From a bacterium (GTDB lineage: Bacteria > Planctomycetota > JAFGQW01): a DNA stretch of 64,000 nt. Positions 17,557-26,890 of this stretch are shown one piece after another (position 1 is the stretch's first letter; each line of letters begins with the position of its first letter). The position numbers were made by a program, and so were the translations under genes. The stretch lies in NCBI GenBank assembly GCA_030426805.1, contig JAUHXU010000001.1, positions 704,861 to 768,860 on the forward strand, written 5' to 3'. A model generated the notes under the pieces. The model saw nothing but the letters and a program-made list of their open reading frames with translations, had not been told where the DNA came from and ran no database searches.

Positions 17557-17672
17557 CGATCGACTCGTTTCATTTGCAACGATATGATATGATGTGCCAC
17601 AGGATAGCATGTCCCGTCCGACGGACGGGCCCGTTCCCGAAATCCACGCACCGCTACCGAAGGGGCGACCCG
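17557..17672. promoter_or_regulatory. Divergent control region, MarR gene / hmgA
   Basis: This 116-base gap is locally AT-rich. ATATGATAT at 17582-17590 is a small palindrome and contains TATGAT -10-like hexamers, with TTTGCAA just upstream. CCCGTCC at 17613-17619 and GGACGGG at 17623-17629 form a second perfect dyad, in the hmgA leader. Either could be the MarR operator. Neither promoter has a convincing -35. Confidence 0.45.
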
Positions 17673-18989
17673 ATGGACCTCCGCTACATGCCGGGCTTCG
17701 GCAACGACTTCGAGACCGAGTCTCTCGCCGGCGCGCTGCCGCAGGGCCGCAACTCCCCGCAGCGCTGCGCCTACGGCCTCTACGCCGAGCAGCTCTCCGG
17801 CTCGCCGTTCACCGCCCCCCGCGGCGCGAACGAGCGTTCGTGGCTCTACCGGATGCGCCCATCGGTGCGTCACGTCAATCGGTTCGAGCGGATCGACCAC
17901 GAGCATTGGAAGACCGCGCCGCACACGCACCCGTCGTCGCTGCCGCTGGCCCCGCTTCGCTGGGACCCGGCGCCGATCCCGGACGAGCCGCTGACGTTCG
18001 TCACCGGGATGCGCACGATCACGACGTGCGGCGACGTCAACACGCACGCCGGCATGGCGACGCACGTGATGAACGTCACGCGCTCGATGGAGCGCGACTA
18101 CTTCTACAACGCCGACGCCGAGATGCTCGTCGTGCCCGAGGTCGGTCGCCTGCTGTTCTTCACCGAGTTCGGCAAGATCGAGGTCGAGCCGGGCGAGATC
18201 GTCGTCCTGCCGCGTGGCATGAAGTTCACGGTCGAGTTGCTCGAAGGGCCGGCGCGCGGCTACGTGTGCGAGAACTACGGGGCGAAATTCACGCTGCCGA
18301 ACCGCGGCCCGATCGGCGCGAACTGCCTCGCGAACCCGCGCGACTTCAAGACGCCGGTGGCTGCATACGAGGAGATCGACGGCGACTGCACCGTCACGGT
18401 GAAGTGGTGCGGCACGTTCAACGTCACGCACATCGAGCACTCGCCGCTGGACGTCGTCGCATGGCACGGGAACTACGCGCCCTACAAGTACGACCTGCGC
18501 ACCTTCAGCCCGGTCGGCGCGATCGCGTTCGACCACCCGGACCCGTCGATCTTCACGGTCCTGACCGCCCCGAGCGAGACCGACGGCACCGCGAACATCG
18601 ACTTCGTGATCTTCCCCGAGCGGTGGATGGTGGCCGACAACACGTTCCGGCCGCCGTGGTATCACATGAACATCATGGCCGAGTTCATGGGGCTGATCCA
18701 CGGCGTCTACGACGCCAAGCCGGAGGGCTTCGTCCCGGGCGGGATGAGCTTGCACAACACGATGCTGCCGCACGGCCCGGACGCCGATGCGTTCTACGGC
18801 GCGTCCAACGAGGACCTGAAGCCGCACAAGCTCGAGAACACGCTCGCCTTCATGTTCGAGACGCGGTTCCCGCAGCACGTGACGCGCTTTGCCGCCGAAC
18901 TGCCGACGCTGCAGAGCGACTATCTCGGTTGCTGGAGCGGACTGAAGAAACACTTCGACGTCGACAAGCCGGAGTGGGACGGCCGGTAG
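17673..18989 (+). CDS. hmgA: Homogentisate 1,2-dioxygenase
   Basis: 438 residues, the usual length of the family. It opens the aromatic ring of homogentisate to maleylacetoacetate in tyrosine and phenylalanine breakdown, using Fe(II). The family start [19 protein letters not shown] is intact. The iron ligands appear as His331 and Glu337 in [15 protein letters not shown] and His367 in MLPHGPD. Other conserved stretches are [20 protein letters not shown] and [16 protein letters not shown]. The start at 17673 follows GGGGCGACCCG, a weak ribosome site. No maleylacetoacetate isomerase or fumarylacetoacetase gene adjoins it, so the rest of the pathway must be elsewhere. Confidence 0.96.
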   Translation: MDLRYMPGFGNDFETESLAGALPQGRNSPQRCAYGLYAEQLSGSPFTAPRGANERSWLYRMRPSVRHVNRFERIDHEHWKTAPHTHPSSLPLAPLRWDPAPIPDEPLTFVTGMRTITTCGDVNTHAGMATHVMNVTRSMERDYFYNADAEMLVVPEVGRLLFFTEFGKIEVEPGEIVVLPRGMKFTVELLEGPARGYVCENYGAKFTLPNRGPIGANCLANPRDFKTPVAAYEEIDGDCTVTVKWCGTFNVTHIEHSPLDVVAWHGNYAPYKYDLRTFSPVGAIAFDHPDPSIFTVLTAPSETDGTANIDFVIFPERWMVADNTFRPPWYHMNIMAEFMGLIHGVYDAKPEGFVPGGMSLHNTMLPHGPDADAFYGASNEDLKPHKLENTLAFMFETRFPQHVTRFAAELPTLQSDYLGCWSGLKKHFDVDKPEWDGR

Positions 18990-19071
18990 CGACCGCGCCT
19001 CGGTCGATCGCCGAGACCGAAACGACACGGGACGGTCGCGTCGGGGTCTCGGCGGGACTATAACTCGGGGG

Positions 19072-20517
19072 ATGCGCCGTCCCGTCCCCCTGCCCCTCCG
19101 CTCGCTCGCGATCGCCGCCCTCGCCGCGGTGCCGTGGCTCGGCTGTTCGGCCCGCCCGAACGCGCTCGCACCGCTGCCGGTGCCCGCGGTGCAAGCGTCG
19201 GTCGATCACTACCCGGGCTCGCCGTTGCGCGGCACCGGGACGCTCCCGAGCGAGGAGGACATCGCCGGGGCGTGGGCGGTCACGGTCCGGTGCGTCGCGC
19301 TCGAACGCTTTCCCGACGAGGCCTACGCCGCGCTCGGATCGCAGTTGCGGCTGGTCGTGTCGGAGATCGACGGCGACCCGATCAAGCCGGTCGCGGAGCA
19401 CACCGGCCTCGTCCGCTTCGCCGCGGACTCGCCGGAAGCGTCGTTCGACGAGTTGTGCTGCAGCGAAGCCGTCGGACGGACCTACGCGTTCCCGCGCCTG
19501 AACTCGGCGCTCGCCCGCGGCACGACGATGGTCGCGTCGTTCCGCGGCGACGGCGAGCCCGGACCGGACCCGGCCGTGCCGCCCGCGGAGGTCATCGGCA
19601 GCCTCCACGTCCACCGCGCGACGGACGACACCGTGCACCTCGCACTCGAGTGGTACGTCGTCGGCGCCCACGAGTCGCACCGTGAACTCGGCATGGTCGA
19701 GGCCGACGCGATCGAGGCGGGCCGCACCTTCGCGGTGGTCCATCCCGCGCTCCGATTCCGCAACGACTGGCCGCGCGGATACGCGCTCCACATCACGATC
19801 GGCGAAGCACCGGTCTCGCCCGCGCTCGCGACCGCACTCACCGCGGACCTCGCGGACGCGGTCGCGCAGAAGACCGTCCGCGACAACCCGGCGATTCCCG
19901 ATCCCGCGTTCATCGACGCGATCGACGGGTTGACGTGGCGCACGCGCCAACGCGACGCGCTCCGCTACCTGTGCCGCGCGACCGGCGCCCGGGTCGCGTC
20001 CGACCTGATCCTGTCGGCACCCGAGCGATCGATCCGAGCCGTCGCCGAGGAGGTTCACTACGCGATCCTGCAGCGCACGGCGACGAGCGGCAAGGCACCG
20101 GACCGCGCGGCGATCGGCTGGACGATCGAGCGCATCGGTCTCGGGCGGCTGATCGCGCGGTTCCGCGAGTTCGAGGACGCGGGCGAACCGGCGCCGGCCG
20201 AGTGGATCGGTGTTCTCGTCCGACACGCGGGTGAGTTGGGTCGCGACCCGGAGTCCTTCGAGGCGCTCGTGCACGAAGCGACGTCGCTCGAAGACCTGCA
20301 CACGCGGATCACGACCGAGAACCACTACTTCCTCGAAGACGTGTCGCCGGCGGCGCGGATCCGCGCGTTCGACTGGCTGACGATGCGCGGCGTCGACCTC
20401 GGCGGCTTCGACCCGCTCGGATCTCCCGCCGAACGGCGCGCCGCGCTACGCCGCGCGGAGGCAGCCGCGGCGAAGGCAGCGGCGGCGAAGGCCGACGATG
20501 CGGGAGGTGCGCGGTGA
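19072..20517 (+). CDS. Lipoprotein of unknown function
   Basis: 481 residues. A signal sequence ends in a lipobox, AAVPWLGC, giving a mature lipidated Cys near residue 25. The body has an immunoglobulin- or lipocalin-like beta-rich half (AWAVTVRCVALERF, GSLHVHRATDDTVHLALEWY) and a helical second half (DALRYLCRATGARVASDLIL). It finishes with an Ala/Lys-rich coiled tail. I recognise no family. A TATAAC at 19059-19064 is so close to the ATG that a very short or absent leader is possible. The gene overlaps the giant AsmA-like gene by four bases (GTGA), which suggests a joint envelope role. Confidence 0.65.
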   Translation: MRRPVPLPLRSLAIAALAAVPWLGCSARPNALAPLPVPAVQASVDHYPGSPLRGTGTLPSEEDIAGAWAVTVRCVALERFPDEAYAALGSQLRLVVSEIDGDPIKPVAEHTGLVRFAADSPEASFDELCCSEAVGRTYAFPRLNSALARGTTMVASFRGDGEPGPDPAVPPAEVIGSLHVHRATDDTVHLALEWYVVGAHESHRELGMVEADAIEAGRTFAVVHPALRFRNDWPRGYALHITIGEAPVSPALATALTADLADAVAQKTVRDNPAIPDPAFIDAIDGLTWRTRQRDALRYLCRATGARVASDLILSAPERSIRAVAEEVHYAILQRTATSGKAPDRAAIGWTIERIGLGRLIARFREFEDAGEPAPAEWIGVLVRHAGELGRDPESFEALVHEATSLEDLHTRITTENHYFLEDVSPAARIRAFDWLTMRGVDLGGFDPLGSPAERRAALRRAEAAAAKAAAAKADDAGGAR

Positions 20518-23500
20518 CCGATCCCGCGGCGCCGAAGCCGAAGCGACGTCGACTCCGCCGCTGGCTCAAGTGGGGTGCGATCGGGTTCGTGACCTTGCTC
20601 GTCGTCGGCCGCATCGCGCTGTGGCTCGCGCTCCCGTCGATCGTCGCGGCCGTCGGGCGCAGCTACGACCTGCGCATCGAGTACGAGCGCCTCGGCCTGT
20701 CGATCCTCACCGGAGACATCGAACTCTGGCACCTCGACGTGACCGACATGCCGAGCGAAGAGCGCGTCGCGTCGCTCGAGTATCTGCGCGTGGACGTCGC
20801 GGTACACCGACTCCTGTTCGGCGAGATCGTCGTGCGCCGCGTCGAGGTCGACGGGCTCGACACGTGGGTGCTGCGTCGCGCCGACGGCGCGATGACGCTC
20901 GACGCGATCGCCGAGCGGTTCGCCCCTCCACCGACGGAGCCCCCCGCACCGGTCGAGCCGGCGACCGACATCCCGCTCGACGCGACGCTGCCGATCCGCG
21001 TCGATGCGCTTCGCCTGCAGCACGTCCACGTCAACGTCGAAGACCGCGGGCAGACGCCACCGTTTCGCGCGCGTTTCGACCTCGACGTCCGTGTGTCGAA
21101 CATCGGGCATCCGACCCGGCGCGGCCGGTTCGAGATCCTCGCCGCGGCACCGACGGTCCTCGACGCAATGCGCTTCGAGGGTGAACTCGACGTGCACCGA
21201 AAGCGCGTCGACGTCGAGGCCTCGTGGCGGCTCGACGGCTTTCACCCGCAGCGCGTCCGCCCCTACCTCGAAGCGATCGGGATTCGACCCCGCCGCGACG
21301 AGGTCGACATCGCGTGCGCGGTCGAGATCGACACGCATGGCGCGTACGGCTTCGTCGATGCGCTGTCCGCTCGCATTCGACTGACCGACTTCGTCGCGAG
21401 CGTCGACGGCGATCCGTTCAAGTCGTGGCAGGAGTTCGTGATCCCGGTCGCGGCGTTCGGCCGGTTCCCGATCGTCGGCGAGGAGGACCGAGGCGGGTAT
21501 TTCTTCGGCCTCGACGAGGTCGGCCTCGTCGGCTATCGCGCGAAGTTCGGCCGCAACGACACCGGCGATCTCGTGTTCGGTGGCCACCACCTCGTCGAGA
21601 CGCTCGAGCGCGAGGGTGCCGCCGCCGCACGCGGCGAACGCGCGCCGGCCCCGACGGAATCTCCGCAGACCGCAAAGACGACGGAAGACGACCCGCCCGC
21701 CCCGCCCCGCCTCCGCGGGTATGTGCGCGGGATCGGCCTTCGCGACATCGCGCTCGAGTACCGCGACGACGCCGGCAAGCGTCCGATCGTCGGCGCGCTG
21801 CGCATCCCGCGGCTCGGCATCACCGAGTTGCTTCTCGACGACGCGCTGCCGAAGGCCGCGGCGAAAATCGTCGGCCTCGTCGAGTCGGACGGGTTCTTCC
21901 GCACGGTCGAAATCGACGGCACGCTCGTGCCGTTCGCCCCGACGAAGACCGCGTCGATCGACGTGCAGGCGGACGGCATCGGGCTCGAGGCACTGCGCCC
22001 GCTGCTCGCCTCCGTCGGTGTCGAGATCACGGATCCCGACGCCGCGTTCACGTGTCACGTCGAGGCCGAAGCGACACCCGACACGGCCGGCGTCAGCGCC
22101 GGCGCTCGGATCCGCGAACTCACGTGGCGCGCCGAAGGCAAGACCGTCGGGATCGAGACCGCCGGCGTGACCGACTTGCGGGCGGAGCGGGATCGGATCG
22201 TCGTCGCGAAGGTCGATGCGAAGGGCTACGGGCTGGCGATCGAACGCGAACCCGACGGTGCGTTGCGGCTGCCCGGGGTCCGACTCCGCCCGCCGCCGCG
22301 CAAGGCCGCGCCCGCACCGACGGAGCGGGCCGAGCCGGCACCCGAGCAGAAACCGGAAGCGAGCAAGCCGGAAGAGCCGAAACCCGAGGCGCCGACGCCG
22401 GAACAGCCGGCACCCGTCGAGACGATGCGGTTCGAGGTCGGGGAGATCGCGGTCCAGGGCGATCGAATCCGCTTCGTGGACCGCGCGATCGAACCGGTCG
22501 CGACGATCGAGGTCGGCGGCACGACGCTCGACGTGCGCAACGCCGTCGCCGAACTGCGCGACGGCATGCCCCACAGCGCGAAGGCCACCGTCGCGATGGC
22601 CGCGAAACTGCCGGGCCTGATCGAGTCGTTGCGCCTGAACGGGACGGTGGACGGCACGCCCGGCGTCGCCGGCTTCTCGTTCCGCGGGACGGCCGACGGC
22701 ATCACGCTCGGCGCGGCGGCACCCTATCTCGCGCAGGCCGGTCTCGAGTCGACGTTCACCCGTGGCGACGCGGGCTTCACGGCGAGCGGACGCGTCGCGC
22801 TCGACGGCGATCGACTCGACGCCTCGGTGCAGTTGAGTGAAGTCGCGCTGCGCGACGGGGACGTGCGCCACGCGGCACTCGAGGGCGCGGACGTCGATGT
22901 CCGACTGGGGCCCGACGGCGTGCTCGTGCGCCGGCTCGACGTGACGACACCGTCGATCGCGGTCGCACGGACCGCCGACGGCGCGTTCGCCGCGTGCGGG
23001 CTGCGGACCGTCCCACGTCCCGCGGCCCCGCAAGCGCCGCAGCCGGGGGCCGACGCGCCCGCGGCGGATACGCCGGCTGCAGCCACGCCACCGGCACAGG
23101 CACAGGCACAGGCACAGGCACCGGCAACGCCCGCGACGCCGGTCCGCGTCGAACGGATCGCGGTACTCGACGCGACGCTCACGTGGCGCGACGCGGCGAC
23201 GAAATCGCCGATCGAGGTCGTCGCGACCGCCACGCTGAACGCGCAATCGGTGATCCTCGGCGCCGACGGCCCACCGACGCGCATCGAGATCGAAGCCGGG
23301 ATCCGCGACGTGATCGAGTCGGCGACGTTGTCCCTCGCGTGCGCCGATCTCGACGATCCCCTGCTCGAGACGACCGCGTCGTTCAACGTGTCCGGTCTGC
23401 GAGCGGGCCCGCTCGCGGCCTACCTGCCGAACGGAATCCAGTCCGCCCTCACGGGCGCGACGATGCGGGGCACGACGACCGTCCGTGCGCGGCCGCACCC

Positions 23501-25916
23501 CCAGGGCGGCCGCAGCATCGGTGCGACGGTCTCCGACGTACGCTTCGCCGAGCCGAGCGTCGACGTGCCGTGGCTCGCACTCCAGAGCGCCGCGATCGAC
23601 GTGTCGCGTTTCGACCCGAAGGGCGGCGTGATCAACGCCGAACGGATCGCGGTCGACGGGTTCACGATCGACGTGCTCACCGAGACCGACGGGACGACGA
23701 AGGCGTTCGGTCTCGCCCTGCCGCCGCCGTCGGAGACGGTCGCGGCCGAGCCGGAGGCCGAGCCGACCCCTGCACCCGGCAGCGAAGCGATCGAGCGACG
23801 GGAGCCGCGCGCCGCGGTCGCGCTCGCACGACGGTCCCGCGACGTTCCGACGATCGTGATCGACGCGCTCGACCTCGGGATCGCGCGGGCACGCTACCGC
23901 GACCTCCGCCGGACGACGGCGCCGCCGCTCGAGATCCGCGAACTCAAGCTGACCAACAGCGAGCCGCTCCGGATCGACGACGAGAACGCCGAAACGCTCC
24001 CGCCGTGGCGACTCGCCGTCACGGGCGCGATCTCGCCGGTCGTCGATTCGATCGACGTGCGGATGGACGTGAGCCCGTTCGCACCGACTCCCCACGCGAA
24101 GATGAACGCCGCGTTCCGGGGCATCCACGCAGAGCCGCTCCTCGACGCGTTCCCCGACCTGCGCTCGCGCATCCGCGTCGACGGCCTGCGCGACGGCGTG
24201 ATGACGTTCCAAGGCGACGCACTGCTGTCGATGCGCCGGCGCGACCCGCTCCACTTCCCGTTCGATCGCCCGTTCGGCGCGTCCGTCGAGATGCGTTCGT
24301 TCTCGTTCCGACCGACGCCGGACGGCGACGTCGCGCTCGGCCTCGACGCGATGCGCGCCGACATCCGCCGCATCGACCCGAGCGGAGCGGTGACGGTCAA
24401 GTCGCTCGCCTTCGAGAACCCCGTCGCCCGCGTCACGAATACCGACGAGGGGCTGCGCGCCCTCGGGCTCGTCCTGCTGAAAGCCGAACCGGCCGCCACC
24501 GCGCCGGCACCCGCACCGGCGGCGCCCGCACCCACCGAGCCGGCGACCCCGGCACCGCAGGATCCCGTGCCGACGCCGCCGTTCGACCCGGGGCCGGAGA
24601 TTCGGATCGACCGACTCACCGTCACCGACATCGACCTCGTCGTGCGCGACGAGACCTACGACCCGCCGCTGCTGCTGCCGCTCGACCAACTCGACGTCGA
24701 CGTGCGCGGGCTCTCGAGCCACGTGATGCACGAGCCCCGTCGCGTGCGCTTCGACGTGCACGTCGGCACCGGCGACGTACCGGTCAACCCGCCCTCCGAC
24801 GAGACCGTCGAGTTGCGGCCGTTCGTCGAGGACCTCGCGATCAAGGGCGACCTGCAACTCGTGCCGAACCTGCGCGGGCGCGTTCGCTATCGAATGTCGG
24901 CGCTCGAGCTGCGCGCACTGCGCGGCATCGCGGCGGCGAGCGGCGTCACGATCTCCCGCGGCTTGCTCGACGCGAAGGCCCAGGTCGACTTCGCCGACTC
25001 CGGCGACGTGCGGCTCGCGACGAAGTCGGTCTTCACCGACCTGTCGATGTCGGAGCCCGCGAACGGTCCGATCTCCCGGATCCTCCGGCTGCCGGCGCCG
25101 CTCGACGCGGTGATCTTCGTGCTGCGCGATCGCACCGGCGCGATCACGATCCCGCTCAATCTCACCGCGAAACGCCAACAGGTCGGCACCGGGCAAATCG
25201 TCGGCAAGGCGGTCACGCTGCTCGGTGAACTGATCGCCCGGGCGATCGCGAACTCGCCGTTCCGCATCCTCGGTGGCGTCACCGATCTCACCGGGATCAC
25301 CGGCGGCGAGACCGAGGGCCCCCCCGCCTCGACGATCACGTTCCGCGCCGGCGCGACGACGCTGACCCCGGCGATGCGCGCCGACGTCGACCGAATCGCC
25401 GAGCAGATGCGCGATCCGAGCGTCAGCGTGCGGCTCGAGCACGTGTTCGGCAGCGACGACCTCGCGCTCGCGGCGACCCGCGCCAACCCGCCGGTCGGGG
25501 ATTGCCTCGCGCTGATCGAGAAGCTGCGCGATCGCAAGCGCCGCCTGCTCGTCGACCGCGCCACCGCCTCCGCCCGCGCCACCGCGATTCGACGCGCGCA
25601 GATCGGCGACCGCAAGGAGGCCGCCGAGGCGGCGGTGATCGCGATCGATCGAGAGCTGGGCCAGATCGAGCGTTCGCTCGACGAACTCGGCGAGCACGTG
25701 CGGGTCGGCGCCGACCGATACGCCGCGCGTCGAACCCGCGCCGCCGCGCTCGAACTCGCGACGCGCCGCCTCGAAGCGCTGCGCGACGCGCTGATCGGCC
25801 GCGGCGTCACCGGCGCCGAAGACCGCGTCCGCATCGCGCGTCCGCGCTACCCGAAGGAAGCGCCGAGCGAACCGGCCAGTCGGATCGAAGCGGTGCCGAA
25901 GATCGTCAAGATCTGA
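20514..25916 (+). CDS. AsmA/DUF748-like giant inner-membrane-anchored protein
   Basis: 1800 residues from a GTG that overlaps the lipoprotein stop. A basic N-terminus and one membrane helix (WGAIGFVTLLVVGRIALWLAL, about 22-42) are followed by YDLRIEYERLGLSILTGDIE, typical of DUF748/AsmA proteins. The rest is a long run of beta-strand repeats separated by Pro/Ala/Glu linkers (near 375-400, 600-640, 840-880, 1075-1100 and 1325-1350). The C-terminus has an OmpA-like strand ITFRAGATTLTPAMRADVDR and a coiled coil. AsmA-family proteins bridge the periplasm and move lipids to the outer membrane, which is a reasonable role here. One linker is built from a (GGCACA)n run at 23092-23120. Confidence 0.8.
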   Translation: MTDPAAPKPKRRRLRRWLKWGAIGFVTLLVVGRIALWLALPSIVAAVGRSYDLRIEYERLGLSILTGDIELWHLDVTDMPSEERVASLEYLRVDVAVHRLLFGEIVVRRVEVDGLDTWVLRRADGAMTLDAIAERFAPPPTEPPAPVEPATDIPLDATLPIRVDALRLQHVHVNVEDRGQTPPFRARFDLDVRVSNIGHPTRRGRFEILAAAPTVLDAMRFEGELDVHRKRVDVEASWRLDGFHPQRVRPYLEAIGIRPRRDEVDIACAVEIDTHGAYGFVDALSARIRLTDFVASVDGDPFKSWQEFVIPVAAFGRFPIVGEEDRGGYFFGLDEVGLVGYRAKFGRNDTGDLVFGGHHLVETLEREGAAAARGERAPAPTESPQTAKTTEDDPPAPPRLRGYVRGIGLRDIALEYRDDAGKRPIVGALRIPRLGITELLLDDALPKAAAKIVGLVESDGFFRTVEIDGTLVPFAPTKTASIDVQADGIGLEALRPLLASVGVEITDPDAAFTCHVEAEATPDTAGVSAGARIRELTWRAEGKTVGIETAGVTDLRAERDRIVVAKVDAKGYGLAIEREPDGALRLPGVRLRPPPRKAAPAPTERAEPAPEQKPEASKPEEPKPEAPTPEQPAPVETMRFEVGEIAVQGDRIRFVDRAIEPVATIEVGGTTLDVRNAVAELRDGMPHSAKATVAMAAKLPGLIESLRLNGTVDGTPGVAGFSFRGTADGITLGAAAPYLAQAGLESTFTRGDAGFTASGRVALDGDRLDASVQLSEVALRDGDVRHAALEGADVDVRLGPDGVLVRRLDVTTPSIAVARTADGAFAACGLRTVPRPAAPQAPQPGADAPAADTPAAATPPAQAQAQAQAPATPATPVRVERIAVLDATLTWRDAATKSPIEVVATATLNAQSVILGADGPPTRIEIEAGIRDVIESATLSLACADLDDPLLETTASFNVSGLRAGPLAAYLPNGIQSALTGATMRGTTTVRARPHPQGGRSIGATVSDVRFAEPSVDVPWLALQSAAIDVSRFDPKGGVINAERIAVDGFTIDVLTETDGTTKAFGLALPPPSETVAAEPEAEPTPAPGSEAIERREPRAAVALARRSRDVPTIVIDALDLGIARARYRDLRRTTAPPLEIRELKLTNSEPLRIDDENAETLPPWRLAVTGAISPVVDSIDVRMDVSPFAPTPHAKMNAAFRGIHAEPLLDAFPDLRSRIRVDGLRDGVMTFQGDALLSMRRRDPLHFPFDRPFGASVEMRSFSFRPTPDGDVALGLDAMRADIRRIDPSGAVTVKSLAFENPVARVTNTDEGLRALGLVLLKAEPAATAPAPAPAAPAPTEPATPAPQDPVPTPPFDPGPEIRIDRLTVTDIDLVVRDETYDPPLLLPLDQLDVDVRGLSSHVMHEPRRVRFDVHVGTGDVPVNPPSDETVELRPFVEDLAIKGDLQLVPNLRGRVRYRMSALELRALRGIAAASGVTISRGLLDAKAQVDFADSGDVRLATKSVFTDLSMSEPANGPISRILRLPAPLDAVIFVLRDRTGAITIPLNLTAKRQQVGTGQIVGKAVTLLGELIARAIANSPFRILGGVTDLTGITGGETEGPPASTITFRAGATTLTPAMRADVDRIAEQMRDPSVSVRLEHVFGSDDLALAATRANPPVGDCLALIEKLRDRKRRLLVDRATASARATAIRRAQIGDRKEAAEAAVIAIDRELGQIERSLDELGEHVRVGADRYAARRTRAAALELATRRLEALRDALIGRGVTGAEDRVRIARPRYPKEAPSEPASRIEAVPKIVKI

Positions 25917-25936
25917 TTCGGACGGCTTCTCGACGC

Positions 25937-26890
25937 TCAGAAGTGCGCGTCGAACACGATGCCGATGCTCCACCCCTCGAGGTTGTCGCCGATCTCGTAG
26001 GTGCCGCCGATCCCGATCGCCGACAGAAACGGGATCCGTCCCTCGGTGCGCGCGAACAGATCCAGCCCGAAGCCGAACCAGCCGTTCACGTCGAGGCCGC
26101 GCTCGAAGTCGCCGGTGACCTGCACGCGCTCGATGCTCGGACGGATCCGCAACTCGTTGCCGAACACGGACACGCCGATCGGTCCCTCGGTCACCGCGCG
26201 CAACGAGAAGACGCCGGTGTCGGTGTGGAAGTGTTCGAGGTCGTCGTGCTCGTCGATCACCCACGTGCCGACGTAGGTCGCGCTCAGCGCCAGCGTCGTC
26301 TCGAACGCGCCGATGTTCGGAAAGTAGTGGCGCAGGCGCGCGCTCGGGAGCACCGATGCGGTCTCGAGCGTCCAGTCGAACAGTCGTCCGCGAAACGGCT
26401 CCAGCACCGCCGCGACGTTCGCCGCGGTGTCGAGGTCGTTCTCGACGTGCGCATAACCGATCGAAGCGCCCAACGACAGCGTCCAACGGCGCGCGAAGTC
26501 GATGTGCGCGCCGCCACCGACGGTCCCGCCGTACGTCTTGGTCTCGAGTTCGAGCGGCGTGCCGGTCACCTGCACCGCGCCTCGCTCGCGCGCGACGACG
26601 TAGCCAAACCGCCCCTCGAAGTACGGACGCACCCGCGTCTGCCACGCGCCGTCGTCCTGCGTCGCCCGCGGCGGCGTCCAGCCGAGCGGCAGGCGTGTCA
26701 CGTCGATCCGCATGCTGTGCGGAAACCGGTAGCGCCCCGACTGGAAGCCCGGGCCGTCGGCGAGCACGACGAACCCGTCGACCGTGACCGCGATCGCGCG
26801 CGTGATCGTGGAGTCGCTGATCTGCGCCGACGGGACGCCGGCGAACAACCCGAGCGCCGCGATGGCCCCGACGAAATGCCGCGGGTTCAT
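25937..26890 (-). CDS. Outer-membrane beta-barrel protein
   Basis: 317 residues with a short signal peptide (HFVGAIAALGLFAGVPSAQ). Alternating hydrophobic strands run throughout: TKTYGGTVGGGAHIDFARRW, LSLGASIGYAHVEND and WFGFGLDLFARTEG. The protein ends in Phe after IGIVFDAHF, as outer-membrane barrels do. Its start overlaps the stop of the patatin lipoprotein gene (ATGA), so the two are coupled. In type Vd secretion a patatin domain and a barrel are fused; here they are separate proteins, and any cooperation is only suggested by the operon. No POTRA domain is visible. Confidence 0.75.
   Translation of the reverse strand: MNPRHFVGAIAALGLFAGVPSAQISDSTITRAIAVTVDGFVVLADGPGFQSGRYRFPHSMRIDVTRLPLGWTPPRATQDDGAWQTRVRPYFEGRFGYVVARERGAVQVTGTPLELETKTYGGTVGGGAHIDFARRWTLSLGASIGYAHVENDLDTAANVAAVLEPFRGRLFDWTLETASVLPSARLRHYFPNIGAFETTLALSATYVGTWVIDEHDDLEHFHTDTGVFSLRAVTEGPIGVSVFGNELRIRPSIERVQVTGDFERGLDVNGWFGFGLDLFARTEGRIPFLSAIGIGGTYEIGDNLEGWSIGIVFDAHF

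Noticed and set aside
23092..23125. (GGCACA)n run as a regulatory or mobile repeat
   Set aside because: It is in frame and encodes a Gln-Ala linker of the AsmA-like protein.
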